Of a DNA stretch of 64,000 nucleotides, positions 8,146 through 16,159 are shown one piece after another. The position numbers were made by a program, and so were the translations under genes. Within the stretch, counting starts at the first letter, position 1. Each line of letters begins with the position of its first letter. The notes under the pieces were generated by a model that searched no databases, was not told the DNA's origin, and saw only the letters and a program-made list of their open reading frames with translations. The DNA is from Variovorax guangxiensis (GTDB lineage: Bacteria > Pseudomonadota > Gammaproteobacteria > Burkholderiales > Burkholderiaceae_C): the NCBI RefSeq assembly GCF_003952165.1, contig NZ_RXFT01000016.1:62001-126000 (forward strand), read 5' to 3'.

Positions 8146-9156
8146 ATGGAAACCCTCACGACCCCACCGTTGCCGTTGCAGCGCTACCGGCTTTTCGAGA
8201 GCCACGACGTGGACGAGGCTCGTGAAAGCGTGGCCCGCATCTTCTGTCCGCACGGCCTGGTCATGCTCAGGCCGCGCACCACGCTGGACGCCTGCCACCA
8301 CAGCGCGCGGCTGCATCGGGACGTGAGCCTCAACTACGTGCAGTACGGCCCCGGCGTGCAGATCGACCCGGGCTACCTGCAGGATTTCTTCCTGTTGCAG
8401 ATTCCGTTGCGCGGCGGCGCCGAAATCCGCTGCGGCGCGCAGCAGATCGACGCCACGCCCCGCCTCGCATCGCTGCCCTCGCCCACCGAGCCGCTGTCGA
8501 TGCGCTGGGCCGACGGCAGCCCGCACCTCATCGTGCGGCTGGCCCGTTCGGCGCTGCATTCGCGGCTGGAGTCGCTGCTGCAGGCGCCCCTCGGACGGCC
8601 GCTGGTGTTCGACCTCGGCGTGCCGCTGGACAGCCCCACGCTCGCGCCGCTGGTGCATTTCATCGACTACCTGCGGCTCACGCTCGACGCCGGCAACGGG
8701 CTGGAGGCCGGCGGCCCGCTGGCCGAGCATGCGGAGGCGTACCTGATCTCCAGCCTGCTGATGTCTGCCGGGCACAACCACTCGAAGGCCCTCGCCGGGG
8801 ACAACCAGCGGCGCCTGCTGCCGCGCGTGGTCAGAAAGGCGCAGGAATACATGTCGGCGCATGCGGACCAGCCCCTGTCGCTGGCCGACGTCTGCCGCGA
8901 GGTCGGCTGCAGCGCACGCGCCCTGCAGCTGGCGTTTCGCCAGCATGCGGGTCAGGGGCCGATGGAGTTCCTGCGCGAGACGAGGCTCGACAGGGTGCGC
9001 ACCGAGTTGCAGCGCACATCGGGCGGCGCCGCCGGAGCCGGCGTGCGCGAGGTGGCGCAGAAGTACGGCTTTCTCCACCTGGGGCACTTCGCGGCGCAGT
9101 ACCGCTCGCGCTTCGGAGAGCGGCCCTCGGAGACGCGGGCTCCGCGCCCCTGCTGA
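8146..9156 (+). CDS. AraC/XylS-family transcriptional regulator
   Basis: 336 residues. The N-terminal half, about 1-210, is an AraC-binding-like sensor domain of the FeaR/XylS kind. The C-terminal part, about 230-336, carries two helix-turn-helix motifs (SLADVCREVGCSARALQLAF, and VREVAQKYGFLHLGHFAAQY leading to the RSRFGERPSE end typical of the family). It is divergent from the SDR-styA1-styA2B-hydrolase operon and is its likely activator (inference from arrangement). The chosen ATG fits the sensor domain's start; a start 51 bases earlier is possible but adds a non-family sequence. Confidence 0.92.
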   Translation: METLTTPPLPLQRYRLFESHDVDEARESVARIFCPHGLVMLRPRTTLDACHHSARLHRDVSLNYVQYGPGVQIDPGYLQDFFLLQIPLRGGAEIRCGAQQIDATPRLASLPSPTEPLSMRWADGSPHLIVRLARSALHSRLESLLQAPLGRPLVFDLGVPLDSPTLAPLVHFIDYLRLTLDAGNGLEAGGPLAEHAEAYLISSLLMSAGHNHSKALAGDNQRRLLPRVVRKAQEYMSAHADQPLSLADVCREVGCSARALQLAFRQHAGQGPMEFLRETRLDRVRTELQRTSGGAAGAGVREVAQKYGFLHLGHFAAQYRSRFGERPSETRAPRPC

Positions 9157-9178
9157 CCGCGCGCCCGCTGGGAGTGGA

Positions 9179-9538
9179 TCAGACCGCCAGCGTCTGCTCC
9201 ACGTCCTGCGTCTTGCGGCGCGCGAGCGCGAGGTTCGACTTCGACTTGTCGAGCACCAGGTAGATGAACAGGCCTTCGTGCTTCTGCAGCGGGCGGATGA
9301 TGTGGTACTGGCGCCCCAGGGTGATCAGGATGTCCTCGATCACGTCGTTCAGGCCCAGTGCACGCATCGTCTTGTGCTTGGCGCGCACCACTTCGGTATT
9401 GCCGGCGGCGGCGACTTCCAGGTCGACGCCCGAACCGATCTGCCCAAGGATCATGCCGCTGCCCGAATCGACCAGCGCCGCGCACAACGCACCGTCGATC
9501 GTCATGAGTTCGTCCATGGATTGCTTGATGTTTGCCAT
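9179..9538 (-). CDS. Roadblock/LC7-domain protein (first copy)
   Basis: 119 residues, a single roadblock/LC7 fold (about 100 residues is usual). Such proteins bind Ras-like GTPases and act as GAPs or scaffolds, as MglB does for MglA. The order is a helix-rich start (IKQSMDELM), the strand block GALCAALVDSGSGMILGQIG, then the RQYHIIRPLQ and GLFIYLVLDKSKSNL strands. It is last in a four-gene operon with a second roadblock gene and a small GTPase. Neither the chosen start nor one 24 bases earlier has a good ribosome binding site, so the N-terminus is uncertain. Confidence 0.82.
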   Translation of the reverse strand: MANIKQSMDELMTIDGALCAALVDSGSGMILGQIGSGVDLEVAAAGNTEVVRAKHKTMRALGLNDVIEDILITLGRQYHIIRPLQKHEGLFIYLVLDKSKSNLALARRKTQDVEQTLAV

Positions 9539-9629
9539 CGGAGTCTTTCGTAGGTAGTCCATCGCCCTGATGATCGGCCGCCGCCCGGGCGAATGATGAG
9601 CGGCGGCCGCTTGTAAAAAGGCTGGGTGC

Positions 9630-10013
9630 TCAGGCTCGCTGTAGCGCGAGCGTGGCCTGCTTGGAGAAGTACAGCGCCTGGCCGATGACGGCGTCCTTGC
9701 CCGTCACCACGCTCACGATCAACCCCGCTTCCTCGTGGCGGGCCTGCAGCATCAGGATGTGGCCCAGCGCGGTTTCGATGGCGACGTTCTCGCACTGGCC
9801 GAGGCCGCTCTCCTCGCCCGCCACCGCGCCGAGCGCGGCCAGCGAGCTCGCGATGGCCGACATGCGCGCGACCTGCGCGGTGTTCTCGGCGCGCGCGGCG
9901 AGCTCCATGCCGTCCTCGGTCGCGATCACCACGGCCTTCACGCCCTTGATCTCGCGCATGAGCGTGTCCACGACGGTCTCGGCGGCGTCCTTGATGCGGG
10001 GTGCGATGTTCAT
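9630..10013 (-). CDS. Roadblock/LC7-domain protein (second copy)
   Basis: 127 residues, again one roadblock/LC7 domain: MREIKGVKAVVIATEDGMEL, then MSAIASSLAALG, with the terminal strands HILMLQARHEEAGLIVSVV. This is the MglB-like layout expected of a GTPase partner. It lies between the other roadblock gene (gap 91 bases) and the GTPase gene (gap 77). Its sequence differs clearly from the first copy, so the two may form a heterodimer or act at different steps (inference). Confidence 0.85.
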   Translation of the reverse strand: MNIAPRIKDAAETVVDTLMREIKGVKAVVIATEDGMELAARAENTAQVARMSAIASSLAALGAVAGEESGLGQCENVAIETALGHILMLQARHEEAGLIVSVVTGKDAVIGQALYFSKQATLALQRA

Positions 10014-10090
10014 GTGGGTGGGGTCCGGCGTTGCGGCAGGAAGAGAAGAAAAGGGAAGAACAGGAAAAAAGAAAGCAGTCCGGTGCCCGC

Positions 10091-10609
10091 TCAGGCTTCG
10101 AGCTGGATCAGCAGCAGATCGAGCAACTGCACCACCTGCTGCGGATCGGTCACGTTGGCGGGCAGCACGGGGCACAGCACGCCCTTGTCCTGCATGCGCT
10201 GGGCGTAGGCCTCCAGCCCGGGCTCGGGGTGCGTCTCCATGCGGCCCACCGCGACCACGCAGGCGGTCTTCTCGATGAGTTCGGCGAAGCCATCGAGATA
10301 CACCTCGAGATCGGCCAGCGGATCGGGACGGCTGTTGTCGACCAGGACCACGAGGCCCAGCGCGCCGCGCGCGAGGATGCGCCACATGAAGTCGAAGCGC
10401 ATCTGCCCGGGCGTGCCGTACAGGCGCAGCTTCTCGCCGTTGTCGAGCGTGAGCTCGCCGTAGTCCAGGCCGACGGTGGTGGTGGCCTTGGCGACCGAGG
10501 CGTCGTTGTTGCGCACCTCGGTGCGCACCGGTGGAATCTCGCTCACCGCGGCGATGGCCGTGGTCTTGCCCGCACCCATGGTGCCGGTGAAAAGAATCTT
10601 GTGCTCCAC
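10091..10609 (-). CDS. Small Ras-like GTPase (MglA/Cvn-type)
   Basis: About 172 residues. The P-loop is GTMGAGKTT at 8-16, followed by a threonine-rich switch I (ATTTVGLDYGEL). Switch II reads YGTPGQ where eukaryotic Ras has DTAGQ, and VVLVDNSRPDPL lies near the G4 position without a clean NKxD. These variations are usual among bacterial GTPases encoded beside roadblock genes (MglA/MglB, Streptomyces conservons). I placed the start at a GTG five bases after the upstream gene's stop, with GAGGG about 11 bases before it. It probably switches a cytoplasmic or membrane-linked process, but nothing in the sequence shows which. Confidence 0.85.
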   Translation of the reverse strand: MEHKILFTGTMGAGKTTAIAAVSEIPPVRTEVRNNDASVAKATTTVGLDYGELTLDNGEKLRLYGTPGQMRFDFMWRILARGALGLVVLVDNSRPDPLADLEVYLDGFAELIEKTACVVAVGRMETHPEPGLEAYAQRMQDKGVLCPVLPANVTDPQQVVQLLDLLLIQLEA

Positions 10610-10614
10610 GCTGT

Positions 10615-11403
10615 TCAGGCCCTCGGTCCGGATGACAGCAGCCCCAGGCGGCTGCGGATGCGCGCGAGCAGGCCCGGCTCCACGGTGGCTCGCGGCGCGG
10701 GAGGCGCGGGAGGTGCGGCGTGAGGCGCCTCGTTGCCGGTTGCGATGTGCGAATCGGGCCAGATCGACTCGGGCGCGCGGCTGTTGGCGAAGCCGGTGGC
10801 CCCATGGCCACCACCACTGCTCGCGACGAAGCCCGCGCGTTCGAGCGCGGAGATGAAATCCGCGCACTCCTGCGCGCTGGCGTTCGAGCGCTGCTGCAGC
10901 GCCTGCAGCGAGGCCGGACGACTCGCGAGCAGCGTGGCGAGCTTCATGCGCATGGTGGTGTCGAGCAGCGTCGACGAGGGCCAGCGCAGCAGCCGGTATT
11001 CCTCGCTGCGCGCGGCCTGCTCGTTGCGGCTGCGCGAAGCCGCGGCCAGCCCGAGTTCGCGGGCATGGACCACCATCGCGCCGAGGCGGTTGAGCATGGC
11101 CTCGAGCGCATCTGCATGCAGCGGCAGGCGCAGGAACGGGCCGCGCGAGGGTGGCGTGTCGCCGATGGTCAGCAACGGCACCGGGCGGTCGGCCGGGTCT
11201 TCTTCAGGCGGCGCCGCAGCGAGCTTGTCGCCCACCACGCGGAGGTCGGCGTCCTCGACCTGCCAGGCCCAGTGCTGATGGGTGCGATGGTCCAGCAGCC
11301 GGACCAGGGACTTGAAGAGCAGTTCGTCGCGGGCCGGCAGGCCCTCGACGCTGAAGCTCAACAGCGGCCGGCGGGCACGCGAGGCGGCGACCGGCGTGTT
11401 CAT
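10615..11403 (-). CDS. Conserved protein of unknown function, first gene of the roadblock-GTPase operon
   Basis: About 262 residues if translation starts at the ATG before NTPVAASR; alternative starts lie at 11424 and 11505, and none has a strong ribosome binding site. I recognise no named domain. The middle is helix-rich (LHADALEAMLNRLGAMVVHARELGLAAA), followed by a likely winged-helix-like stretch (MRMKLATLLASRPASLQALQ, then ISALERAGFV). The C-terminus is Ala/Pro-rich and probably disordered, ending with a short basic helix. Five bases separate it from the GTPase gene, so it is probably an effector or regulator of that module (inference). Confidence 0.7.
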   Translation of the reverse strand: MNTPVAASRARRPLLSFSVEGLPARDELLFKSLVRLLDHRTHQHWAWQVEDADLRVVGDKLAAAPPEEDPADRPVPLLTIGDTPPSRGPFLRLPLHADALEAMLNRLGAMVVHARELGLAAASRSRNEQAARSEEYRLLRWPSSTLLDTTMRMKLATLLASRPASLQALQQRSNASAQECADFISALERAGFVASSGGGHGATGFANSRAPESIWPDSHIATGNEAPHAAPPAPPAPRATVEPGLLARIRSRLGLLSSGPRA

Positions 11404-11818
11404 GGACAGCCCCGGGACAGGCATGCGACGGCCGAAGCTGGCCGCACCAAATTGGGGCTTTCTTGCGGCTTGAACTGCAATTCCGGAGCTCCCCATGATG
11501 AACATTCACAGGGAGACGCGACGTCTGCCCTGGACTGAATGCCTAAGTGTTATGAGAATGTTTCTGGGAAAATATAACATTCGTTGCAAATAAAAACACT
11601 AGATTACAGAACCCGACTGTGGCCTACGGGAATCGGTGGGGAGGGGTGTGGCGAGGCGGCGACGGAATGGCGGATGGCTCGCCACTCCATGCACGTCGAT
11701 GTGGCTGTCAGCCTGGCTGCGCGACTTCGTGAAAGCCCCGCGATCTGTCCCGCGCACGAGCTTCCCTCTGGGCAAGTCCAGGGCTGCCGGGAACTACCAT
11801 CGGAACGTGGAAAAACAA
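11404..11818. other. Intergenic region between divergent genes
   Basis: A 415-base gap between the roadblock-GTPase operon (leftward) and a small secreted-protein gene (rightward). The part around 11,540-11,610 is clearly AT-rich for this genome and probably holds the promoters. I see no gene, repeat or strong hairpin. Confidence 0.5.
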
Positions 11819-12367
11819 ATGAAATCTGCTGCCAGCCTTCTCGCATTTCTTCTGGCAGCCATGACCGCTCATGCCCAGACGAGCTACGAGCAACTGTCCC
11901 CCACCGCGCGCAAGAGTTACGACGCCTGTACCGATGCGGCAGCCTCGAAGCCAACGACCGAGGGCGTCCGCATTGCCATGAGCACATGCAACCGCCGCTT
12001 TTTCTCCGAAGAGCCATCTGCGGCGGCGGAGACCATGGACACGGAATCGTTGGCGGCCGCAATTGCCGAAGGCTTCAACAAGGAGCAGCAGCTACCGGAG
12101 GACGTCATCAGCAGGTCCGCCGTAGCCATCGGCAAGCAAGTCATCATCAAATACAAGGTGCGTTCGGGAGCTTGGGCTCCCGACAGTTTGGCTCGGAGGA
12201 AGAAGTTCGAGAATCTCGCCAAGGATGGTTGCGAAGTCTTCTCGGCGATTCCGGAGTTCTCGACTGGCGGGCTTTCGGTCACTTACATCTACGACGATGA
12301 CGAAGGAAGTCGGCTAGCCAAGATCGTTACGAGTCAAAGGCACTGTGATCTGATTCGGTATCGCTAA
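11819..12367 (+). CDS. Small secreted protein of unknown function
   Basis: 182 residues. A clear Sec signal peptide runs to about residue 19 (KSAASLLAFLLAAMTAHA, cleavage before Q). The mature protein is hydrophilic with four cysteines (YDACTD, STCNRR, DGCEVF, RHCDLI), consistent with two disulfide bonds in the periplasm. I do not recognise a family. It is the last gene before the island boundary; a hairpin and the attachment-site repeat follow. The ribosome binding site is weak, and the in-frame GTG nine bases upstream is an alternative start. Confidence 0.7.
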   Translation: MKSAASLLAFLLAAMTAHAQTSYEQLSPTARKSYDACTDAAASKPTTEGVRIAMSTCNRRFFSEEPSAAAETMDTESLAAAIAEGFNKEQQLPEDVISRSAVAIGKQVIIKYKVRSGAWAPDSLARRKKFENLAKDGCEVFSAIPEFSTGGLSVTYIYDDDEGSRLAKIVTSQRHCDLIRYR

Positions 12368-12419
12368 CGTCTCCCAGCGGGGAGCACCTGGCCGAGAAAG
12401 GTGCGAGGGCAGATCAAAG

Positions 12420-12454
12420 AAAAAAGTCCCGTCGCATGAACTGCGCGGGACTTT
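12420..12454 (-). terminator. Intrinsic terminator, probably the displaced terminator of tRNA-Ser
   Basis: Arms AAAGTCCCG (12423-12431) and CGGGACTTT (12446-12454) pair perfectly. Read on the minus strand the stem is followed by six T residues, so it stops leftward transcription. No leftward gene ends nearby now, but in the pre-integration chromosome the tRNA-Ser gene would have ended 23 bases upstream of this hairpin on that strand. That fits its being the tRNA's original terminator, cut off by the island. Confidence 0.7.
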
Positions 12455-12477
12455 CAGAAACTGCCAGAGATTGATTC

Positions 12478-12491
12478 TGGCGGAGAGTGTG
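12478..12491. repeat. Left attachment-site repeat (copy of tRNA-Ser 3' end)
   Basis: TGGCGGAGAGTGTG, identical to 61573-61586, which on the minus strand is the last 14 bases of tRNA-Ser including the CCA. The match ends at mismatches on both sides. Confidence 0.8.
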
Positions 12492-12620
12492 GCCGCCAAA
12501 TTATAAACCCAGCGCCACCCAACAGCAACCAGCAAAGTACAAAAAACCTTTGGCCGCAAGCACTTACGCAAAGGCCATTGCCCAACAAAACCCAATGCGG
12601 TTTATTGGCAGCCAGTTCAA

Positions 12621-12642
12621 AAAATGGGCAAAAACAGGGGCA
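12621..12642. promoter_or_regulatory. Putative integrase arm-type site, left end
   Basis: Contains ATGGGCAAAA followed by a CAGGGGCA-like tail; a near copy with the same core lies at 61471-61492 inside the other end of the island, in the same orientation. Such motifs near both ends of an island are typical of integrase arm sites. The claim rests only on this similarity. Confidence 0.4.
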
Positions 12643-12731
12643 TTTTTTAGGGTGCCACCCGGTAAAATTTGGGCCTAAAAGCAGCCGCCTATTAGTTGCA
12701 AATCCAACAAGGTACAGCTAGGCCCAAAAAA

Positions 12732-13994
12732 ATGACCCGCCACAACCTACTAACCATCACCAGCATCAAAAGCAAAGCCAAAAAGCCCGGCTACCACCTG
12801 GACGGCCGGGGCCTGTACCTGCGCGTGGCCCCTGGCGGAAGCCAAGCCTGGATACTGCGCTACACCTTCCTGGGGCGCGTCCGCGACATGGGGCTTGGCT
12901 CCCTGGCCGACGTGAGTTTGGCCCGAGCTCGGGAACGCGCACAGGAGCACCGGATTCGAATCGCCGAAGGCATCGATCCCATCCAGCATCGCGAGCAGAG
13001 GAACATCGAACTCAAAGCAGCCGCCGCTCAATTGGCACAAGCTGCTGTCACCTTCAAAACATGTGCCGAGGAATACCACCGCGAACACGCTGGCGACTGG
13101 AAAAACGAAAAGCACAAGGATCAATGGATCAATACGTTGACCACCTACGCCTTTCCGCATTTTGGTGCTACACCTATGCGCGAAGTTGGGAAGCCGGAAA
13201 TCCTCAAGGCGCTGACGCCGATTTGGAAAGAAAAGGCCGAAACTGCTGATCGCCTCTTGCAGCGGATTCGCAAGGTAATCAATTACGGTGCGGCCAAAGA
13301 TTATTGCGGTGGCGTGGATAGCGAATTCTGGGAACAAGTCCGAATCGCGCTCGGCGCCAACAAGAAGGCCCGCGAGGTTGAGCACCACCCGTCTTGCCCG
13401 CATCCGCAGGTCGGCGCGCTGCTGGCGCAGGTGCGCGCCAGCACAGCAACAGCTACGGTGCAACTCGCCTTCGAGTTCGGCGTGCTGACGGCTGCCCGGT
13501 CGGGGGAGATTCGCGGTGCTCGCTGGTCAGAGTTCGACGAATCTCTGAGCAACTGGACGATTCCGGCCGAGCGCATGAAGGCTGGGCGTGAGCACCGAGT
13601 CCCGCTGCCGAACCGAGCTACCGAAGTGTTGCGAGCAGCGCGCGCCCTTCAAGCGGAACGGGAGGCCGAGCGCGACGGCGCAGCGAAGACTGCCGAAGCC
13701 AACGATCTGGTGTTCCCCTCGCCGCGCGGCAAGACCTACAGCGACATGGTGTTCACGCAGTTGCTGCGCCGCCTTGAGCAGCCGTACACGATGCACGGCT
13801 TTCGGGCCAGCTTCCGCACGTGGGGCATGGACCACACGCAGTACCCGGTTGAAATGCTGGAGTTCGCGTTGGCCCACTTGGTCGGCGATCAGACGGTGCG
13901 CGCCTACGCCCGTAGCGACATGGTGGAAAAGCGCCGGCAGCTGATGGAGAACTGGGCAATCTACATCGCGAGCCAAGCGACCTCAGCCGCGTAG
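12732..13994 (+). CDS. Tyrosine recombinase (P4-type island integrase)
   Basis: 420 residues, normal for P4-like integrases. The N-terminal arm-binding domain (DUF4102-like) spans about 15-95 (GYHLDGRGLYLRVAPGGSQ). The core-binding domain is near 105-200 and the catalytic domain follows. Catalytic residues are in order: Arg256 (TAARSGEIRGARW), His355 and Arg358 (MHGFRASFRTW), His382 (AHLVGD) and nucleophile Tyr392 (VRAYARS). The set is complete, so the enzyme looks active. I used the first ATG; a TTG 36 bases earlier is in frame. It sits just inside the left island end, reading inward, and should recombine the 14-bp tRNA-Ser repeats. Confidence 0.93.
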   Translation: MTRHNLLTITSIKSKAKKPGYHLDGRGLYLRVAPGGSQAWILRYTFLGRVRDMGLGSLADVSLARARERAQEHRIRIAEGIDPIQHREQRNIELKAAAAQLAQAAVTFKTCAEEYHREHAGDWKNEKHKDQWINTLTTYAFPHFGATPMREVGKPEILKALTPIWKEKAETADRLLQRIRKVINYGAAKDYCGGVDSEFWEQVRIALGANKKAREVEHHPSCPHPQVGALLAQVRASTATATVQLAFEFGVLTAARSGEIRGARWSEFDESLSNWTIPAERMKAGREHRVPLPNRATEVLRAARALQAEREAERDGAAKTAEANDLVFPSPRGKTYSDMVFTQLLRRLEQPYTMHGFRASFRTWGMDHTQYPVEMLEFALAHLVGDQTVRAYARSDMVEKRRQLMENWAIYIASQATSAA

Positions 13995-14131
13995 TCGAAT
14001 CCTTTACTGTCCACGCCGAAATAGAAACTGAGCTTCCGGGGCTAGCGCGCGTGCCGGCTCTGAACGCCCAATCAGCACCGCCACTCGGGAGAGCATACGA
14101 CAGGCCCCTCCGACAGGCCTGCCGAGCAGGT

Positions 14132-15277
14132 CTACTCCGCAGCTTCTTTAGAAAACTGCGTTCTTGCGAGATTTCGAAGTGCAGGCACTTCCTTGTCGAA
14201 AACCGCTTCCATTCGCCTCACATGATCGACAAGCCATTCGATCATCTTCGGCCACGTATCACGGTTATGGCCTTCAAAGGGCGCAGCGCACTCGATGAGC
14301 GAAACCTTCTTGTCGTCCATTCGCCTCCAAGAAAGCGCCTCACCGAACTCCGCATCCAGTTGTTCCCGACGGGCATAAAGGTGGTCAAACAACGCCTTGT
14401 TCGCCTCCTTTGACCGCGTCCCAAGCGCAAAGTCCACACGCGCCTCGTCTCGATTAAAGATCATCGAGTAATAGATGCCGCTCGCCCCCGAACCGGCGTT
14501 GAGCCAGATGTCTCGGCTCGGGCTCACATTGGCATAAAGGCCGACATTGGACATCCGCAGAGCCTCAAGAGCTGCATGCCAGAAATCCGTACGCAGTTGA
14601 TGGCGGGTCGCTTGACCGCGCTCGGAAGATTGCTCTTCATCCTCCTTCTCGGAGATCCCAATCATGAGTTCCTCGGCTTCAGGCAGCGGTATCACCTGCT
14701 CCACCGTAAGGAAAAGATCGCCACCGTCTTTGAATGGGGTTACTCTGAAACACTTCACAAGCACGCGGTGCTTCAAGAGCCATAAAACGGTTGAGGTTAC
14801 TTCTTTGCGAAACTGCGCAGCCACCATGATTAGGCGCTGGTCGTTCCCGGGGTTGAGCACCACCTCGGCAAATTCTTCCTGCCCCAGGAAGTCACAGATG
14901 AGGGCCTTTGCATCTTGCCCAGGACCGGACTTATCGAGGTACTTCTGGAATATCTCGGCAATCTGCGATTTCGACAACGTCGAACAGTAGGACGCATACT
15001 TGAGTGCCTGCCACACGACATCTTTTCCGGAGTCGTCCAGCTTGTTTTCAATGATGACCAAGCCTCCGCTCTTGTCGATAGCTAGAAGATCTAGTCTCTC
15101 GCGGGTGTCATCGAAGCCATCAAATTCCTTTTGAATGATGAGCAGGTCTTCACCGAGAGCGTCAGGCTGGTTCGCGAGCCATTCCTGCAGATGGTTGCGC
15201 TCTGTGAATCCAAGCTCCGAGAAACTGAACTCCTTTACCTTGAGGATACGGTTCGATGTAGGATTGATTCGAAACAT
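14132..15277 (-). CDS. DUF4268 protein with PD-(D/E)XK nuclease-like N-terminus
   Basis: 381 residues. The N-terminal part has the block RLDLLAIDKSGGLVIIENKL (about 60-80), the D...ExK core of PD-(D/E)XK/NucS-like nucleases. The C-terminal 160 residues match my memory of DUF4268 (LRTDFWHAALEAL, GIYYSMIFNRDEARVDF, then DHLYARREQLDAEF). Proteins of this type often occur on mobile islands, sometimes near restriction or defence genes, and their function is not established. It is encoded convergently to the integrase. A DNA-cutting role is inferred from the motif only. Confidence 0.75.
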   Translation of the reverse strand: MFRINPTSNRILKVKEFSFSELGFTERNHLQEWLANQPDALGEDLLIIQKEFDGFDDTRERLDLLAIDKSGGLVIIENKLDDSGKDVVWQALKYASYCSTLSKSQIAEIFQKYLDKSGPGQDAKALICDFLGQEEFAEVVLNPGNDQRLIMVAAQFRKEVTSTVLWLLKHRVLVKCFRVTPFKDGGDLFLTVEQVIPLPEAEELMIGISEKEDEEQSSERGQATRHQLRTDFWHAALEALRMSNVGLYANVSPSRDIWLNAGSGASGIYYSMIFNRDEARVDFALGTRSKEANKALFDHLYARREQLDAEFGEALSWRRMDDKKVSLIECAAPFEGHNRDTWPKMIEWLVDHVRRMEAVFDKEVPALRNLARTQFSKEAAE

Positions 15278-15348
15278 TGGGGCCGAGCAAGCTGACGATC
15301 AGATATCGGGCTGAAACAGGCAGACGCGGATTCCGACTTCGCAAGCTT

Positions 15349-16146
15349 TCAGTGCGGAATTGAGATTGGCGTGTCCGAAATGATTGGTGCCTGAGCCGTC
15401 AAGCTCACGGACCAGAGGCCCTCTGCCTCCTGCTTCGGCACCAGCAGATCATAGGTTCGAACCATATCGAGCAGGCCGGAGTGGCCGTAGGACTTCGGCG
15501 AGAAGGCCGGGTCGGTACGTTTGAGGTACTGCCCAAGCGCACCCAGACCAACCTTGCCTTCGGAGGTATCGCTAGCAAGTAAGCTGACTGCATCGACGAT
15601 GAACCGAGGCCTGCGCTTGACTACCGGTTTGGCCGCTTCAGGCTTCGCCGTCTCGGGCTTCATGACAGCCCTTTCAGGCGTATCCACTGCCAGTTGAACA
15701 GCTTCAGACCTCGCCCATTCGAAGAACTGATCGCTGGCATTGCGGAGCGCATCCGGCGTCTTGGCCTCGCCAACGATGCAGACCGTCGCGCCACGCTCGC
15801 GTAGTTTCCGACAAAGATAGGCAAAGTCGGAATCACTGGTGACCAAGCAGAAGGTGTCGGCCCGGTGATCGAACATGGCCTCCATCGCATCGAGAGCCAG
15901 CGCGATGTCTGCGGTGTTCTTGCCGGCCGCATACTGGTACTGCAGGCATGGGGTGAACGCCAACCGGACCAGAGCCTCCTGCCACTTGTGAGCCAAGGTG
16001 CCGTGATTCCCATAGCCACGGCGCAAGACGACACGCCCAAACTGGGCGATCACGCGCAATGCGTACTCGAGGATTTCCGGGGTGACGTTGTCGCAGTCCA
16101 CAAGGACTGCCACTCGAGTTTCAGCACTTGCCGACGCAGGATCCAT
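15349..16146 (-). CDS. NYN-domain RNase-like protein with OST-HTH/LOTUS domain
   Basis: 265 residues. Residues 10-155 form a NYN (LabA/DUF88, PIN-like) domain with acidic residues where the metal site lies: VLVDCDN at 14-20, a GKNTADIALALDAM segment, and LVTSDSDFAYL. From about 180 to 260 is an OST-HTH/LOTUS-like winged helix (VDAVSLLASDTSEGKVGLGAL, then SYGHSGLLDMVRTY). A Pro/Ala/Lys linker joins them. NYN domains are predicted ribonucleases, and LOTUS domains bind RNA or protein partners. The RNA target is unknown. It lies 13 bases before the lipoprotein gene, probably in one transcript. Confidence 0.85.
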   Translation of the reverse strand: MDPASASAETRVAVLVDCDNVTPEILEYALRVIAQFGRVVLRRGYGNHGTLAHKWQEALVRLAFTPCLQYQYAAGKNTADIALALDAMEAMFDHRADTFCLVTSDSDFAYLCRKLRERGATVCIVGEAKTPDALRNASDQFFEWARSEAVQLAVDTPERAVMKPETAKPEAAKPVVKRRPRFIVDAVSLLASDTSEGKVGLGALGQYLKRTDPAFSPKSYGHSGLLDMVRTYDLLVPKQEAEGLWSVSLTAQAPIISDTPISIPH

Positions 16147-16159
16147 CCGAAGGCTCGCC

